Of a stretch of 64,000 nt of DNA, positions 42,243 to 50,818 are shown piece by piece. The stretch comes from Flavobacterium akiainvivens (GTDB lineage: Bacteria; Bacteroidota; Bacteroidia; Flavobacteriales; Flavobacteriaceae), in NCBI RefSeq assembly GCF_001278115.1, contig NZ_LIYD01000005.1:3375717-3439716 (forward strand), written 5' to 3'. The notes under the pieces were generated by a model, which saw only the letters and a list, made by a program, of their open reading frames with translations, was not told the origin of the DNA and did no database searches. Position numbers and translations under genes: made by a program. How positions within the stretch are numbered: position 1 is the first letter of the stretch; each line of letters opens with the position of its first letter.

Positions 42243-43400
42243 ATGGAACTAAAAGTACCACCCTATATTAAGTCGCTCATAATATCGCTGCTCATTATCA
42301 TAATCGTTTTTTTTATGATAATAGCCAAGGGTATACTCGTGCCTTTATTGATATCAGGCTTTATAGCCATGCTGCTTACTTCATCGTGCAACGCGCTCGA
42401 AAGGCGAAAGATTCCGCGCTCGCTTAGTGCCGCTATCTGTGTGCTGGTTTTCTGTTTAATTATAGGTGGGGTACTGCTGTTTATTTATCTTCAGGTGCGC
42501 AGCTTTATGGCCGATCTTGGTGGCGACCTCTCTGCCAAAATAAACACTTTTGTGGTTACAGCCAATAAGTGGAGCAAGGAAACCTTTGGGTTTGACCTGG
42601 GTATGCCAAACGGCTTTGAAATGAGCCGGGCCGTACAAATAGTCGGCCCCGAAAATACCAGCCCTACAAAATTGATTTTCTCGGCTTTAGATACTGTGGC
42701 CGATATACTGCTGCTGCCGGTATTTGTGTTTTTCCTGCTTATATACCGAGACCACCTTGCGGTGTTTGTAACCAAGGTGTTCCGCAGGCAGGATAACGAT
42801 TTCCTGTTGCAAAAGCTTACTTCAATACGCAAAATTGTACATGCCTATATAGCGGGTGCCGGTAAGGTAATGGCCATACTTGCAGTAGTAAATACAGGCA
42901 TTTTATTTGCCCTTGGTATAGAGCATGCTATTTTCTTTGGAGTGCTGGCCGGTATGCTTAATATCATTCCTTACCTGGGGCCAACGCTGGGTGCAGTACT
43001 GCCGTTTTTATTTGCGCTCATAACCAAAGACAACCTGTTTTACCCGTTTGCAGTGGTGGTGGCCTTTACATTTGTCCAGCTTTTGGAGGGGGCATTCCTT
43101 ACCCCAAAAATCACAGGCAGCAATGTAAACCTCAATGCGCTGGTTACATTTATAGGCCTGCTTATAGGCGGGGCTATATGGGGTGTTGTGGGCATGATAC
43201 TTATTATACCTACTATTGCCATAATGAAACAGCTGTTTGAGTTAAGCCCAGATACACAGCCTTATGCCTACCTTTTTGGCGAAGAAGACAATAACTGGTT
43301 TAAACGGCGCGAACGAAAATCCAAACAACCTGCGGCCGAAAAGGAGCGTACCGAAAAGGCAGATGCCGAGGCTAAACGAGTTTTAAAGAAAAAAGGGTAG
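42243..43400 (+). CDS. AI-2E family (PerM/TqsA-like) transporter
   Basis: 385-residue inner-membrane protein of the AI-2 exporter superfamily. Paired N-terminal helices (about 10-85), a soluble segment (about 90-145), then five or six helices with 'FFGVLAGMLNIIPYLGPTLG' and 'NLNALVTFIGLLIGGAIWGV', which are hallmark sequences. The charged C-terminal tail is Lys/Glu-rich. Members export AI-2 or act as Na+/H+ antiporters, so the substrate is not assigned. Its last 29 bp overlap the 3' end of the next, convergent gene. Confidence 0.88.
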   Translation: MELKVPPYIKSLIISLLIIIIVFFMIIAKGILVPLLISGFIAMLLTSSCNALERRKIPRSLSAAICVLVFCLIIGGVLLFIYLQVRSFMADLGGDLSAKINTFVVTANKWSKETFGFDLGMPNGFEMSRAVQIVGPENTSPTKLIFSALDTVADILLLPVFVFFLLIYRDHLAVFVTKVFRRQDNDFLLQKLTSIRKIVHAYIAGAGKVMAILAVVNTGILFALGIEHAIFFGVLAGMLNIIPYLGPTLGAVLPFLFALITKDNLFYPFAVVVAFTFVQLLEGAFLTPKITGSNVNLNALVTFIGLLIGGAIWGVVGMILIIPTIAIMKQLFELSPDTQPYAYLFGEEDNNWFKRRERKSKQPAAEKERTEKADAEAKRVLKKKG

Positions 43401-44529
43401 CCCGCAATATTTCGAGCACGTGGGTTATGTGGCTGCGGGTATTAAAGGTATGTACGCAAAAACGCAGGCGTTCCTGGCCTTCAGGCACAGCGGGGGGGAG
43501 TATGGGTCTTACATCATAGCCATCGCGCTGCAATACGGCGGCAATTTTCTTCGCATTCCCGCTCCCGGGAATTACAATGCTGTGTATGCCACTAAAACTC
43601 AGTATAAAGCTGGTAAGCTTTAGCCTTTCTGTTTCCCATTTAAAATGCATAATGGTGTTGTGCAATGCCGTGCGGTTTTCTTCATCTTCCCAAAGCATCT
43701 TATAGGCACAGATAATCGTAGCCAAAGCATGCGGGGGCAGGGCAGTGGTATATATAAAGCTGCGTGCAAAATTTACAAGATAGCTGCGCAGGCCGTTACT
43801 GCCCAAAACGGCAGCCCCATGACAGCCCAAAGCCTTGCCAAAGGTTACAATTTTTGCAAAAATCTCATCCGGTTGCAGGTGGGTAAGGGCAAGGCCTTCG
43901 CCCTGTTCGCCAAAAACACCCACTGCATGGGCTTCGTCTACCACCAGGCGGCACTTATAGCGGCGCGCCACCCCGGCCATGCCCAGCAGGTTAGGGCAGT
44001 CGCCGTCTATGTAAAAAACCGATTCGGTTACTATATATAGCTCGGCAGCCTTACTGCGGTGTTTTTCTACCAGTTTATAGAGCGCCTTTACATCATTATG
44101 CGGAAACTTAAACGATGCTGCCCCGCTAAGCCGTATCCCGTCGCGTATAGAGGCATGAACCTGCTCATCATATACAATCACATCACCCTTTTGCGGAACG
44201 CTGCTAAAAAAGCCCAGATTTGCGTCATAACGCGAATTGAATATCAGTGCGCTTTCTGTTTTATGAAAAGTTGCCAGCATGGCCTCTGCTTCGTCATAAA
44301 GGCTATAGTTGCCGGTGCTTATGCGTGTGCCCGTAGCGCCATTGGCTGTAATGTTTTTGTCAAGCAGGTATTGGTTAGCGGCCTCAAACAATGCTGTCGA
44401 TGCTGCCATGCCCAGGTAATCGCTGCTGCTAAAGTCTACAAGGCTATTGGAGGCGCGGGTTTCAAGTAAAGCATTTGCGGCTTTTCGCTCTTCAAGTTTT
44501 TCTAAAAGGTGTGGGGGCAGTTGTTGCAT
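43372..44529 (-). CDS. BioF-like alpha-oxoamine synthase (PLP-dependent)
   Basis: 385-residue fold-type I enzyme of the AONS/KBL/SPT family, which condenses an amino acid with an acyl thioester. Seen: 'FSSSDYLGMA' N-terminal motif, 'GATGTRISTGNYSLYDEAEA', 'TESVFYIDGDCPNLLGM', 'LVVDEAHAVGVFGEQGEG' (PLP Asp) and the PLP-binding Lys in 'VTFGKALGCHGAAV'. It may be 8-amino-7-oxononanoate synthase (biotin) or make a lipid base such as a sphingoid or sulfonolipid precursor. No bio genes are adjacent, so it is left unnamed. The -7 element is 4 nt from the ATG, suggesting a leaderless mRNA. Confidence 0.85.
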   Translation of the reverse strand: MQQLPPHLLEKLEERKAANALLETRASNSLVDFSSSDYLGMAASTALFEAANQYLLDKNITANGATGTRISTGNYSLYDEAEAMLATFHKTESALIFNSRYDANLGFFSSVPQKGDVIVYDEQVHASIRDGIRLSGAASFKFPHNDVKALYKLVEKHRSKAAELYIVTESVFYIDGDCPNLLGMAGVARRYKCRLVVDEAHAVGVFGEQGEGLALTHLQPDEIFAKIVTFGKALGCHGAAVLGSNGLRSYLVNFARSFIYTTALPPHALATIICAYKMLWEDEENRTALHNTIMHFKWETERLKLTSFILSFSGIHSIVIPGSGNAKKIAAVLQRDGYDVRPILPPAVPEGQERLRFCVHTFNTRSHITHVLEILRATLFSLKLV

Positions 44530-44533
44530 ATAT

Positions 44534-44541
44534 CAAATTTA
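44534..44541 (-). promoter_or_regulatory. Promoter -7 element directly before the BioF-like gene
   Basis: TAAATTTG on the minus strand; the last G is 4 nt from the ATG at 44529. Confidence 0.55.
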
Positions 44542-44593
44542 ACAAACAGATGTTAAAGCACTACATTTGTTAAATATTTTTTTTCGGTATTTA

Positions 44594-44623
44594 TTTATCG
44601 ATAAACAATAATTTATATATTTG
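44594..44623 (+). promoter_or_regulatory. Promoter with palindrome before the DUF2975 operon
   Basis: TATATTTG (44616-44623) is the -7 element. The 12-bp palindrome TTTATCGATAAA (44594-44605) covers the -33 position. It is a candidate operator for the XRE regulator at the end of the operon. Confidence 0.55.
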
Positions 44624-44644
44624 TCGAAACTTTAAACCAATTCT

Positions 44645-45151
44645 ATGAAACGCTTATCTCTGCTAAAAAACATTGTTTCAATATTTTTTGTGCTTTGTAT
44701 GGTGGGGCTCTTTTTTGGCCTGCCGCTTATAATCATGCTGGGCCTTTTCCCTGAAAAAATTCCGTTCCCAATAGATGACCGCCCGGCTACCGAGGCTGGG
44801 TTGGCAGAAATCCTGCTTTATCTGGCCGAGTATGTTGCTATGTTGTGTTTTGTATATGCTTTGTACCTGTTTAAGAAAACACTCGTGCTTTTTGAAAAGA
44901 AACGCATATTTAGTGTTGAAGTAATAGCATTGCTAAACAAAACAGGTAAAGCCATTGTTGCAGGCTGTGTTATAGATGCTGTGAGCATAATAGTATTTGA
45001 TGCCGTTGTTGAAGGCTCTTTTGAATCGAGTATTGAAAATATGCTTGATTCTACGCTGTTAATCCTCGGGCTTGGCCTGTTTTTTATAGTGCTTGGCGAT
45101 GTTTTTGCCATGGCAAAACAACTTAAGGAAGAAAATGACTTAACCGTATAA
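44645..45151 (+). CDS. DUF2975-type membrane protein (first copy)
   Basis: 168 residues with four predicted membrane helices (about 10-35, 58-80, 98-120, 132-155) and short loops, which fits DUF2975. The C-terminal 'AKQLKEENDLTV' is shared in style with the next protein (ends 'LREENELTI'). First gene of a three-gene unit; a second DUF2975 gene follows after 3 nt. Family members commonly lie next to a small XRE regulator, as here. Function unknown. Confidence 0.8.
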   Translation: MKRLSLLKNIVSIFFVLCMVGLFFGLPLIIMLGLFPEKIPFPIDDRPATEAGLAEILLYLAEYVAMLCFVYALYLFKKTLVLFEKKRIFSVEVIALLNKTGKAIVAGCVIDAVSIIVFDAVVEGSFESSIENMLDSTLLILGLGLFFIVLGDVFAMAKQLKEENDLTV

Positions 45152-45154
45152 ATT

Positions 45155-45688
45155 ATGAAGCATCATTTAAATATTATATTACTGGCGCTGCGCATTATGA
45201 TTGTAGTTGCCGCATGCATGGCCGGTTACAACTTTATTTGTGCGGGGGTTTCGGTTTATGATACTGAAACAGGCCTGGTGTTTTTAAACCAAAGCTTTAG
45301 CCCGATTGGTTCCGGATATAAATACTCAGTTTATGAAGCACAGTTTATGCCTTATTACCTGGCAACTTACGGTTTATTGCTAATATATCTTACACGTGTT
45401 TTAATAACCCTGCGCAAATGTTTTGCAAGGCTTAAAAAAGGCGATATTTTTTATGAAGAACAGGCGCGCGAGTTTAGGCGTGCGGGTGGGGGCATTATTA
45501 TATTTGCCAAATGCCGCTACCTGCTTATGTGTGCCTTTGGTGCTATTTGTTTTAAGGCCTTACAGTTGTTTGTTACCGAAATACCGGTATTTTTACTGTT
45601 TTATTTTGTTGGAAAACTGGTGCTGGTATTATACCACATGGCCGAGAAAGGTGCTTTTTTGCGCGAGGAAAACGAACTAACCATTTAA
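45155..45688 (+). CDS. DUF2975-type membrane protein (second copy)
   Basis: 177 residues, four membrane helices, with the family segment 'LRKCFARLKKGDIFYEEQAR' between helices 2 and 3 and the end 'AFLREENELTI'-like. It appears to be a diverged tandem paralog of the preceding gene. The XRE regulator follows after 3 nt, so all three are cotranscribed. Confidence 0.82.
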   Translation: MKHHLNIILLALRIMIVVAACMAGYNFICAGVSVYDTETGLVFLNQSFSPIGSGYKYSVYEAQFMPYYLATYGLLLIYLTRVLITLRKCFARLKKGDIFYEEQAREFRRAGGGIIIFAKCRYLLMCAFGAICFKALQLFVTEIPVFLLFYFVGKLVLVLYHMAEKGAFLREENELTI

Positions 45689-45691
45689 GCC

Positions 45692-45898
45692 ATGCCCATT
45701 ATTATTAACCTTGATGTAATGCTGGCCAAACGCAAAATGCGCAGCAATGAGTTGGCCGATAAGGTAGGCATTACTACGGCCAACCTCAGTATACTTAAAA
45801 CAGGCAAGGCAAAGGCCATTCGCTTTAGTACCCTTGAGGCCATTTGCCGTGAGCTCGACTGCCAGCCCGGCGATATTATGGAGTTTGTAGAGGAGTAA
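45692..45898 (+). CDS. XRE-family HTH regulator (YozG-like)
   Basis: 68-residue Cro/C1-type DNA-binding protein with almost nothing beyond the HTH: 'MLAKRKMRSNELADKVGITT', 'ANLSILKTGKAKAIRFSTLE', 'AICRELDCQPGDIMEF'. This is the YozG/XRE type usually found behind DUF2975 genes. Probably represses its own operon through the palindrome at 44594-44605. The membrane proteins may control it, but nothing in the sequence shows how. Confidence 0.92.
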   Translation: MPIIINLDVMLAKRKMRSNELADKVGITTANLSILKTGKAKAIRFSTLEAICRELDCQPGDIMEFVEE

Positions 45899-45958
45899 AT
45901 TCAACTCATTTTAGATTAAGAATAATTTTATACATTAGTATTCTCCTTAGCTTCACTT

Positions 45959-46375
45959 ATGATAACTGATATTATACTTTTAATATTCGCTTGTGCTTTT
46001 ATTTTGGCTGGTAACAAATATTTACTAAAAGTCAGGCATCTTAAAAAAGTGGGCAAAACGGCGGTGGCTATTGTAATGCGTAATAATTATAAGAAAAACA
46101 CGTCTTATGGCAGTGTTAACAAGGGATATTATTATCCTGTTGTGAGGTTTACTACCGAAAGTGGCGACATTATTACTAAGGAGCTTAATTTCGGGAGGTA
46201 TCCACCTATGAGTGAGGGCGGGGAAATTGAATTGCTTTATGATCCGGCTAATCCTCGTGAGGCTGAAGCAGCTTCGGCAATGGCTTTCTCTCCCTGGTTG
46301 TTTATTGCAATTGGCGTAGCTGCATTTATACTGGCAACACTTGAACTTCTTGAGATAACAAATTTGATACAATAA
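45959..46375 (+). CDS. DUF3592 family membrane protein
   Basis: 138 residues: an N-terminal membrane helix (ITDIILLIFACAFILAGNKY), a beta-rich domain with 'YYYPVVRFTTESGDIITKEL' and 'GGEIELLYDPANPREAEAA', and a second helix (LFIAIGVAAFILATLELL). This matches DUF3592. Function unknown. It is followed by a hairpin shared with the convergent atpC. Confidence 0.85.
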   Translation: MITDIILLIFACAFILAGNKYLLKVRHLKKVGKTAVAIVMRNNYKKNTSYGSVNKGYYYPVVRFTTESGDIITKELNFGRYPPMSEGGEIELLYDPANPREAEAASAMAFSPWLFIAIGVAAFILATLELLEITNLIQ

Positions 46376-46377
46376 TA

Positions 46378-46414
46378 AAAGAGCCCTTCGCATTGCTGTG
46401 AAGGGCTTCTTTTT
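46378..46414. terminator. Bidirectional terminator between DUF3592 and atpC
   Basis: AGCCCTTC (46382-46389) pairs with GAAGGGCT (46400-46407); a T-rich tract follows on the plus strand and an A run precedes it. Confidence 0.75.
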
Positions 46415-46429
46415 AAGTATAGATGAAAA

Positions 46430-46714
46430 TTAGTCAACAAGTATAATAACCTTGTTGTCTTTAAGCTCCAGCGTGCCGCTGTTAATAGGCAGGAGGATCT
46501 TTTGGTCTTTATCAGATTTTACAAAACGTGCACCAACTTCAATGGTTTTAAAATCAGGCACGGCAATTTTTACATTGCCCTTAGCCAGTATAGATACTAT
46601 ATTGGCGTGGTTGTTAAGCATCTGGAATTCGCCGTCAACACCCGGCACCGTAACCGATGTTACATTGCCTTTAAAAAGGTGCCCCTCAGGCGATACGATT
46701 TCTAATGATAACAT
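46430..46714 (-). CDS. atpC: F1F0 ATP synthase epsilon subunit, short form
   Basis: 94 residues, covering only the N-terminal beta-sandwich ('MLSLEIVSPEGHLFKGNVTS', 'VPGVDGEFQMLNNHANIVSI'). The C-terminal two-helix inhibitory domain of longer epsilon subunits (about 135 residues) is missing, as known for several Bacteroidota. It couples rotation between F1 and the c-ring. It follows atpD after 93 nt of repeat-rich DNA; the other ATP synthase genes are not in the window. Confidence 0.96.
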   Translation of the reverse strand: MLSLEIVSPEGHLFKGNVTSVTVPGVDGEFQMLNNHANIVSILAKGNVKIAVPDFKTIEVGARFVKSDKDQKILLPINSGTLELKDNKVIILVD

Positions 46715-46730
46715 GCTTTTTTTTGTTTAT

Positions 46731-46797
46731 AGTTCAATGTCAGAGTTCAGTGTTTCGGGCGGCCCAACTCTGAACCATGAACACTGAACCCTGAACA
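46731..46797. repeat. Inverted GAAC-heptamer arrays between atpD and atpC
   Basis: The right arm (46770-46797) has four heptamers CTGAACC, ATGAACA, CTGAACC, CTGAACA. The left arm (46731-46755) holds the inverse; GTTCAGTGTT (46745-46754) pairs perfectly with AACACTGAAC (46780-46789). The array starts about 10 nt behind the atpD stop. Confidence 0.7.
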
Positions 46798-46807
46798 GTA
46801 AAACTGA

Positions 46808-48322
<1,515 letters not shown>

Positions 48323-48355
48323 TTATGTATTTATTAAACAGCTATTTATCGATTG

Positions 48356-48376
48356 CGGAAAAACCTGTTTTTTCCG
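48356..48376 (-). promoter_or_regulatory. Hairpin at the 5' end of the atpD mRNA
   Basis: CGGAAAAA (48356-48363) pairs with TTTTTCCG (48369-48376) with a 5-nt loop. The predicted transcription start is at about 48376, so the message would begin with this stem-loop. Confidence 0.5.
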
Positions 48377-48380
48377 AGTG

Positions 48381-48413
48381 CAAAGATAGTTTTTTAAATC
48401 TGAATTATGCAAA
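48381..48413 (-). promoter_or_regulatory. Promoter of atpD
   Basis: Minus strand: TTTG (48410-48413), a 21-nt spacer and TATCTTTG (48381-48388). The leader is about 57 nt. Confidence 0.7.
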
Positions 48414-48519
48414 CTAAACTATTGCGTTTTTTACAGTAAAAAAGGGGTTTAGTGCATTTTGTTTGAAGATGGGTGTAAGGTTAGGGGTGTATTTTGGGGA
48501 AATGGCAGGAACTGCAGCG

Positions 48520-49485
48520 CTATTCGGTAACGGGATAAGGTACTTCCTTACTGTAAAGAGTGTCTATTTGCCCTTTTGCTACCGAGAGTACGGTTGTGCT
48601 TAGGGCGTTAAACGTGCCGTTATGCCATAGGCGGGTAAATTTATAGTCGGTTACCCCATCGTGGTTGTAGTCCAGTTTTTCGATATCAGGCCCGTTTATT
48701 TTATAGCGCTTGCGTAAATCTGACGGCTTAAACCGGTTGTTTGCATACTCATAATTGGCAAACAGCTTGTATTGATAACTGTTGTCTATAAAGGTTTTGG
48801 TAATGTTGTTGTAGAACAGCACCTGTGCCGAAAGTTCCCCGGTTGGACAGCCGTTTGTAGTTACCACATATAGTGTGTAAAGGCTGTCCCGCAATTGAAA
48901 GGCTGCAATGTGTTGTTCGGGGTTGTATTTAGGGCTGTTGCAACCTGAGCGCACCACTTCATTTATTTTGGCATTAATACCGTCGTTAACGCTTATAAAG
49001 TTTTGGGGATCATTTATATTAGCGTTCTTAAAGGTAAACGGGTACGTTGCTTTGATGATTAAAGGCTCAGGGTCTATGGTTATTGCTGTGGCAGGTTGGG
49101 ATTTTACATTAAAATTGATGAAATAAGCTTTTTGCCTGTTTTTTTGGTTTACCATGTAAATTGTGTCGGCAGAAAACTTTGTAATTGTAAATAAGAACTG
49201 CCCGTACATATCAAGCGTGTTCTTTGATGCATCATATTTCCAGTTATCAGGCTCTTCTGGCCCGTCAATTTTAGTCCATGTATAGCCACTTTCCAAAAAG
49301 ACATTCTCGCAGGTTTCTTTATCGAACTTCATATACATGGTAGCACTATAAGGGTGTTTTAAGGTTGCATCCTGTACATAAACCCACTTTTTATTTGGAT
49401 TCATGAGAAGTTGTTCAAATTCGGTTTGTGGTTTGCTACAGGCAACACAAAGGAGAATGAAAATGAGGATTGATTTTATCTTCAT
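48520..49485 (-). CDS. Unknown lipoprotein
   Basis: 321 residues with a lipoprotein signal ending CVAC (Cys16). The N-terminal third resembles small lipocalin-like lipoproteins ('LLMNPNKKWVYVQD', 'YTWTKIDGPEEPDNWKYD'). The C-terminus carries 'LDYNHDGVTDYKFTRLW', a VCBS/FG-GAP-like Ca-binding motif. I do not recognise a family. It is followed downstream by about 200 nt before atpD with no other gene. Confidence 0.77.
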   Translation of the reverse strand: MKIKSILIFILLCVACSKPQTEFEQLLMNPNKKWVYVQDATLKHPYSATMYMKFDKETCENVFLESGYTWTKIDGPEEPDNWKYDASKNTLDMYGQFLFTITKFSADTIYMVNQKNRQKAYFINFNVKSQPATAITIDPEPLIIKATYPFTFKNANINDPQNFISVNDGINAKINEVVRSGCNSPKYNPEQHIAAFQLRDSLYTLYVVTTNGCPTGELSAQVLFYNNITKTFIDNSYQYKLFANYEYANNRFKPSDLRKRYKINGPDIEKLDYNHDGVTDYKFTRLWHNGTFNALSTTVLSVAKGQIDTLYSKEVPYPVTE

Positions 49486-49514
49486 AATAATTAAAATTTA
49501 CCACCGCTATACCA

Positions 49515-49760
49515 TTATCTGTCAATGCCTTCATGGTCAATTTTATTAGTTGTTGGTTTTTTGGCTACCAGCCCATAAAAGCAGTATACCCCAAACGCCA
49601 GCGTGGCCACCATTACGGCTATACTTACAGCCATGGGCCAGGTATAATTGCGGGTATCGTGTGCGCGAAGGGTAAAAAAGTCAAAAACAAAGCGCATGGC
49701 CTGATACATCAGGGCAATTATGGCGACAATAATGCCTAAGAAACGTAGCAAATTTTTCAT
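49515..49760 (-). CDS. Small membrane protein
   Basis: 81 residues with two membrane helices (LRFLGIIVAIIALMYQAM and MAVSIAVMVATLAFGVYCFY) joined by a charged loop, and a hydrophilic C-terminal tail. No family recognised. It precedes the lipoprotein gene at 49485 by 29 nt on the same strand, so they may be cotranscribed. Confidence 0.7.
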   Translation of the reverse strand: MKNLLRFLGIIVAIIALMYQAMRFVFDFFTLRAHDTRNYTWPMAVSIAVMVATLAFGVYCFYGLVAKKPTTNKIDHEGIDR

Positions 49761-49855
49761 GTCGTGAGGTTTGGTATAAAGCTACAAAATATTTGCAAAT
49801 CATTATCCAAAGTTCATATTTACAAATACTTTATGCATATTCATTATAAATAATT

Positions 49856-49863
49856 TAAATTTG
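49856..49863 (+). promoter_or_regulatory. Promoter -7 element of ribF
   Basis: TAAATTTG, 19 nt before the TTG start at 49883. Confidence 0.5.
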
Positions 49864-49882
49864 CGTGTATATACAATGACGT

Positions 49883-50818
49883 TTGAAAATTTTTAATTCT
49901 ATACAGGAGTTTTCCACCCCAAGGCAAACCATTGTAACCCTGGGCACTTTTGACGGCGTACACAAAGGCCACAAAAGCATTTTGGAAAAACTCAAGAACA
50001 GCAGTAAAGAAACAGGCTGCCAGAGCGTGGTGCTTACCTTTTTTCCGCACCCGCGCATGGTGCTGCAACAGGCAGACGGCCTTAAACTGCTCAATACCAT
50101 GGACGAAAAAGCCCACCTGCTGGAGCTTTTCGGTATCGATAACCTTATCATACACCCTTTTAGCAAAGAGTTTAGCCGCCTTACGGCAGAAGAGTTTGTG
50201 AAAGATGTACTGGTAGGCCGCCTCAACACCAAAAAAATCATTATAGGTTACGACCACCGTTTTGGCCGCAACCGCACAGCCGATATAAACGACCTTATCC
50301 GCTATGGCGCTGAGTACGGTTTTGAGGTAGAGCAAATCTCTGCCCTTGAGGTAGAGGAGGTTTCGGTAAGCAGTACCAAGATTCGCAATGCGCTTAACGA
50401 GGGGCTTATAAGCAAGGCCAACCGCTACCTGGGCTACCCGTATTTTATAACCGGGCAGGTAACAACCGGCAAGCAGCTGGGCCGCACCATAGGTTTCCCC
50501 ACCGCCAATATTAAGCTTACCGAAGACTACAAGCTGGTGCCTGCACACGGTGTGTATGCCGCAAGTGCACAAATAAACGGCACTACCGTTTTGGGCATGA
50601 TGAACATAGGTACACGCCCTACTGTAGATGGCACTACCGAAACCATAGAGGTGCATTTCTTTGATTTTAACCAGGATATTTATGGCGCACAGCTGCGCAT
50701 AAACCTGCACCACCGCCTGCGTTTTGAGCAAAAGTTTAGCGGTGTAGACGCCCTGAAACAGCAGCTGGAGCTGGATCGGGAGGCTTCTAAACAATATTTT
50801 AAGGAAACAGGTTTATGA
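49883..50818 (+). CDS. ribF: Bifunctional riboflavin kinase/FAD synthetase
   Basis: Converts riboflavin to FMN and then FAD. 311 residues. The N-terminal nucleotidyltransferase has 'VTLGTFDGVHKGHKSIL' with the HxGH site, 'FFPHPRMVL', and 'GRNRTADI' near residue 130. The 'VSSTKIRNAL' motif follows. The C-terminal kinase has 'GRTIGFPTANIKL' and 'GMMNIGTRPTVDG'. The only start that keeps the N-terminal domain is TTG at 49883 (KIFNSIQEF follows); the nearby ATG at 49876 is in another frame and stops after six codons. The next gene overlaps by 4 bp. Confidence 0.96.
   Translation: MKIFNSIQEFSTPRQTIVTLGTFDGVHKGHKSILEKLKNSSKETGCQSVVLTFFPHPRMVLQQADGLKLLNTMDEKAHLLELFGIDNLIIHPFSKEFSRLTAEEFVKDVLVGRLNTKKIIIGYDHRFGRNRTADINDLIRYGAEYGFEVEQISALEVEEVSVSSTKIRNALNEGLISKANRYLGYPYFITGQVTTGKQLGRTIGFPTANIKLTEDYKLVPAHGVYAASAQINGTTVLGMMNIGTRPTVDGTTETIEVHFFDFNQDIYGAQLRINLHHRLRFEQKFSGVDALKQQLELDREASKQYFKETGL

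Noticed and set aside
49844..50794. Long (316-codon) frame antisense to ribF
   Set aside because: ribF on the other strand has all family motifs; the antisense protein shows no conserved features and is a shadow of GC-biased codons.
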